Below are positions 50,440 through 52,200 of a DNA stretch of 52,200 nt, in pieces (positions within the stretch are counted from its first letter, which is position 1; each line of letters starts with the position of its first letter). This DNA is from JABMRP01 sp964444795 (GTDB lineage: Bacteria; Planctomycetota; Planctomycetia; Pirellulales; Thermoguttaceae), in contig CAYUIQ010000025.1 of assembly GCA_964444795.1 (NCBI GenBank), positions 1 through 52,200 on the forward strand, given 5' to 3'. The notes beneath the pieces are model-generated. The model was given only the letters and a program-made list of their open reading frames with translations. It made no database searches and had not been told where the DNA came from. A program made the translations under genes and the position numbers.

Positions 50440-52134
50440 ATGCAACCGGCTCTCATTCCCTGCCCCGCCCTGTCGTGCGAGAAGTCGCCGCGCCGGCGGA
50501 TCCTCGGCGGCGCCGTTCTGACGACGGTCGGTTGCGCGGTTGTGCTGATCGCCACCTCGCGGCCGCTGCCCATGGCGTGGGATGAAGGGAACGCCATCGT
50601 GCGGGCCGAGGGCATCACCCGCTGGGCCGGTCGCTGGTTCTCCAACCCGGCTGGAAACGACCCGGCGGCGCCGGGCCCGATGAGCGAAGCGGCGGTGGCC
50701 GAGGATTGGCAATACACGACGCGGATCGAGGGGCATCCGGCGTTTTACGGCATCGTCATTGCCGCGGGAGAGGCTCTGTCGCCGTCGTGGTTCGATCCGT
50801 TGACACGCGCCCGAGGGGGACCGATGCTCTTGGCGGCCCTGGCCGGCGGTGCCATGTTTTACCGCACGGCACGGCAGTGGTCCACCGTCGCGGCCACCGG
50901 TGCCGTGGTTGCCTGGCTGCTGTTGCCGAGGATGTTCGCCCACCTGCATTTTGCCTCGTTCGACGGCCCGCTGACAAGCTGCTGGATACTGGCCTGGGCC
51001 ACGTTTGCCCCGGCTCGGCGCAGCGCTGACTGGGCCGTCCTTTGGGGTCTCGCCCTGGGCGCGACGCTCAGTTGCAAGGCGACCGGCTGGATCGCCCCGG
51101 TGCCCTTCGTGATTTGGGCCCTGGCCTACCGAGATCGTCCGGCGTTCCGTGCGCTTTTGATCGGTTTGCCCGTGGCGACGGCGACTTTCTACCTGCTCAA
51201 CCCGCCGTTGTGGCATCATCCGATCGACGGTTTTCGGGCGTTCCTCGACTTGAATCTCCATCGGGCCGACCGGCCGTGGCACAACGTCGCGACGCAATTC
51301 TTCGGCCGGATGTGCGATCTCGATCACCCGCTGCCCTGGTACAATACGATCGTCTGGACGGCAATCACCGTGCCGCTGGGCATCCTCGCGCTGACCGCCG
51401 CCGGGGTGACATCCACGGTCCGATGTTTGCGATCCGAGCCGGCCGGCTCGCTGGTGCTGGGGCATTGGCTGATCCTGCTGGTCGTTCGAGCGCTTCCCAT
51501 GGCTCCACCCCACGACGGCGTTCGTCTGCTGCTACCCAGCTTCGCCTTCCTGGCCGTGTTGGCCGGCATCGGATGCGGCTTTCTTTGGAGGTGGACGAGC
51601 CGGCAGCGATCCGCCGGACACATCGCACCGCGGTGGCTCGCCGCCACGGGAATCGGATTGCTCTACCTGACCAGTGCCGGCAGCCTGTTGTGGTATGCGC
51701 CGCAGTGGCTCTCCTACTACAATCCGCTCATCGGCGGACTCCCCGGCGCCACGGCGCGGGGCATGGAACCCACCTACTACTGGGACGCCCTCGACCGGCC
51801 GACACTCGACTGGCTGAATGAGAACACGGCCGAGGGTGAGAAGATCAGCTTCGCCGCGGCGCCGCCGGAGAACCTCATGTTGATGCGGCGCTGGGGGTGG
51901 TTGCAGCACCCGTGGCAAGAGGACGTACCGGGGCGCTGGGCATGGCGCGTCGTGCAGCACCGGCCCAGTTCTTGTCAGCCGGCCGACCGGCGGCTCATCG
52001 AGCGGGAACCGGCGGCCTACGAGAAAACGATCCGCCAAGGTGGATGGGGGCCATGGCGTCTCGACGTTCGCCTGATCGGCGTGTTTCCGTATCCCCGATA
52101 CGTCGAGGCCCGCCGAGCCGATTCGGCGCCATAG
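50440..52134 (+). CDS. GT-C type membrane glycosyltransferase (PMT/ArnT-like)
   Basis: 564 residues with about ten hydrophobic helices. After helix 1 the sequence PLPMAWDEGNAIVRAEG places an Asp-Glu pair in the first outer loop, the catalytic position of GT-C enzymes that use polyprenyl-phosphate sugars. HPAFYGIVIAAGEAL and the central MFAHLHFASFDGPLTSCWILA match the dolichyl-phosphate-mannose/ArnT-like plan. The C-terminal about 120 residues face outside. It likely transfers a sugar to a lipid or protein at the outer face of the inner membrane; substrate unknown. No clear SD; a possible leaderless start is described above. It follows the ExeA-like gene by 23 bases. Confidence 0.75.
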   Translation: MQPALIPCPALSCEKSPRRRILGGAVLTTVGCAVVLIATSRPLPMAWDEGNAIVRAEGITRWAGRWFSNPAGNDPAAPGPMSEAAVAEDWQYTTRIEGHPAFYGIVIAAGEALSPSWFDPLTRARGGPMLLAALAGGAMFYRTARQWSTVAATGAVVAWLLLPRMFAHLHFASFDGPLTSCWILAWATFAPARRSADWAVLWGLALGATLSCKATGWIAPVPFVIWALAYRDRPAFRALLIGLPVATATFYLLNPPLWHHPIDGFRAFLDLNLHRADRPWHNVATQFFGRMCDLDHPLPWYNTIVWTAITVPLGILALTAAGVTSTVRCLRSEPAGSLVLGHWLILLVVRALPMAPPHDGVRLLLPSFAFLAVLAGIGCGFLWRWTSRQRSAGHIAPRWLAATGIGLLYLTSAGSLLWYAPQWLSYYNPLIGGLPGATARGMEPTYYWDALDRPTLDWLNENTAEGEKISFAAAPPENLMLMRRWGWLQHPWQEDVPGRWAWRVVQHRPSSCQPADRRLIEREPAAYEKTIRQGGWGPWRLDVRLIGVFPYPRYVEARRADSAP

Positions 52135-52200
52135 GATCGTGCAAGAAATGAGTGTTGGGTTTGCCGCGACCGCCAGGCACCCGCTGGTTTCATGCGACAC
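52135..52200. other. Window edge, non-coding
   Basis: The last 66 bases contain no recognisable element. Confidence 0.4.

Overview
The window is a GC-rich chromosomal segment that reads as Planctomycetota, most likely a Pirellulales-type organism. Lineage markers are two BBP7-type outer-membrane beta-barrel proteins, a PVC-type cytochrome with a C-terminal CxxCH, a DUF1080 (3-keto-disaccharide hydrolase-like) protein, a NIPSNAP protein with a twin-arginine leader, a BlaI/M56 pair and many large secreted TPR proteins. No rRNA, tRNA, CRISPR array, phage or plasmid module was recognised. The lineage is inferred from gene families; no phylogeny was possible.

Layout. 1-6.9 kb (minus strand): BBP7 protein, a large MMPL/RND exporter, a second BBP7 protein. 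7.3-18.7 kb (plus): a helical-repeat protein with a SEC-C-like knuckle, ribD, a ceramidase-like secreted protein, a REP-associated tyrosine transposase (RAYT) with its hairpin repeat, the PVC cytochrome, an FGGY sugar kinase and the NIPSNAP protein. 18.7-22.6 kb (minus): M56 peptidase fused in frame to a highly charged secreted region, its BlaI repressor with a clear operator/promoter, then an NYN-domain protein preceded by a short transcription unit with strong promoter and terminator. 22.8-29.7 kb: thyX, a CaMKII-association-domain protein, a rhomboid protease (minus), an orphan ParA, a B12/radical SAM protein with an unusual C-terminal extension (minus), and an outer-membrane barrel. 29.7-33.8 kb: sialidase-LamG protein, metallophosphoesterase, Cys-rich lipoprotein, small membrane protein. 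34.3-46.5 kb (plus): two secreted TPR proteins, thiC, DUF1080 protein, MFS transporter, ROK kinase. 46.7-52.1 kb (plus): a repeat-rich membrane protein, a CpsD-like P-loop protein, an ExeA-like ATPase and a GT-C type membrane glycosyltransferase, which look like the start of an exopolysaccharide/surface-glycan locus.

How the genes work together. ribD and thiC serve cofactor synthesis and thyX makes dTMP. The sialidase, DUF1080, FGGY, ROK and cytochrome genes fit scavenging and oxidation of sugars from complex glycans. BlaI and M56 form a self-contained repressor/sensor-protease switch. The last four genes probably couple envelope regulation to polysaccharide export.

The most notable non-genic structure is a set of dispersed hairpin repeats. 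One family has 26-bp arms beginning TGTACGATGG and occurs next to the RAYT gene, inside the 3' end of the rhomboid gene, before the MFS gene (with compensatory stem changes) and as a decayed half copy. Other points for follow-up are the M56 fusion with an internal ribosome-binding site and second leader peptide, the radical SAM fusion to a TonB-C-like domain, the short leader/sRNA unit before the NYN gene, and a frameshifted gene remnant upstream of thiC. No complete new multi-gene system could be established from sequence reading alone.
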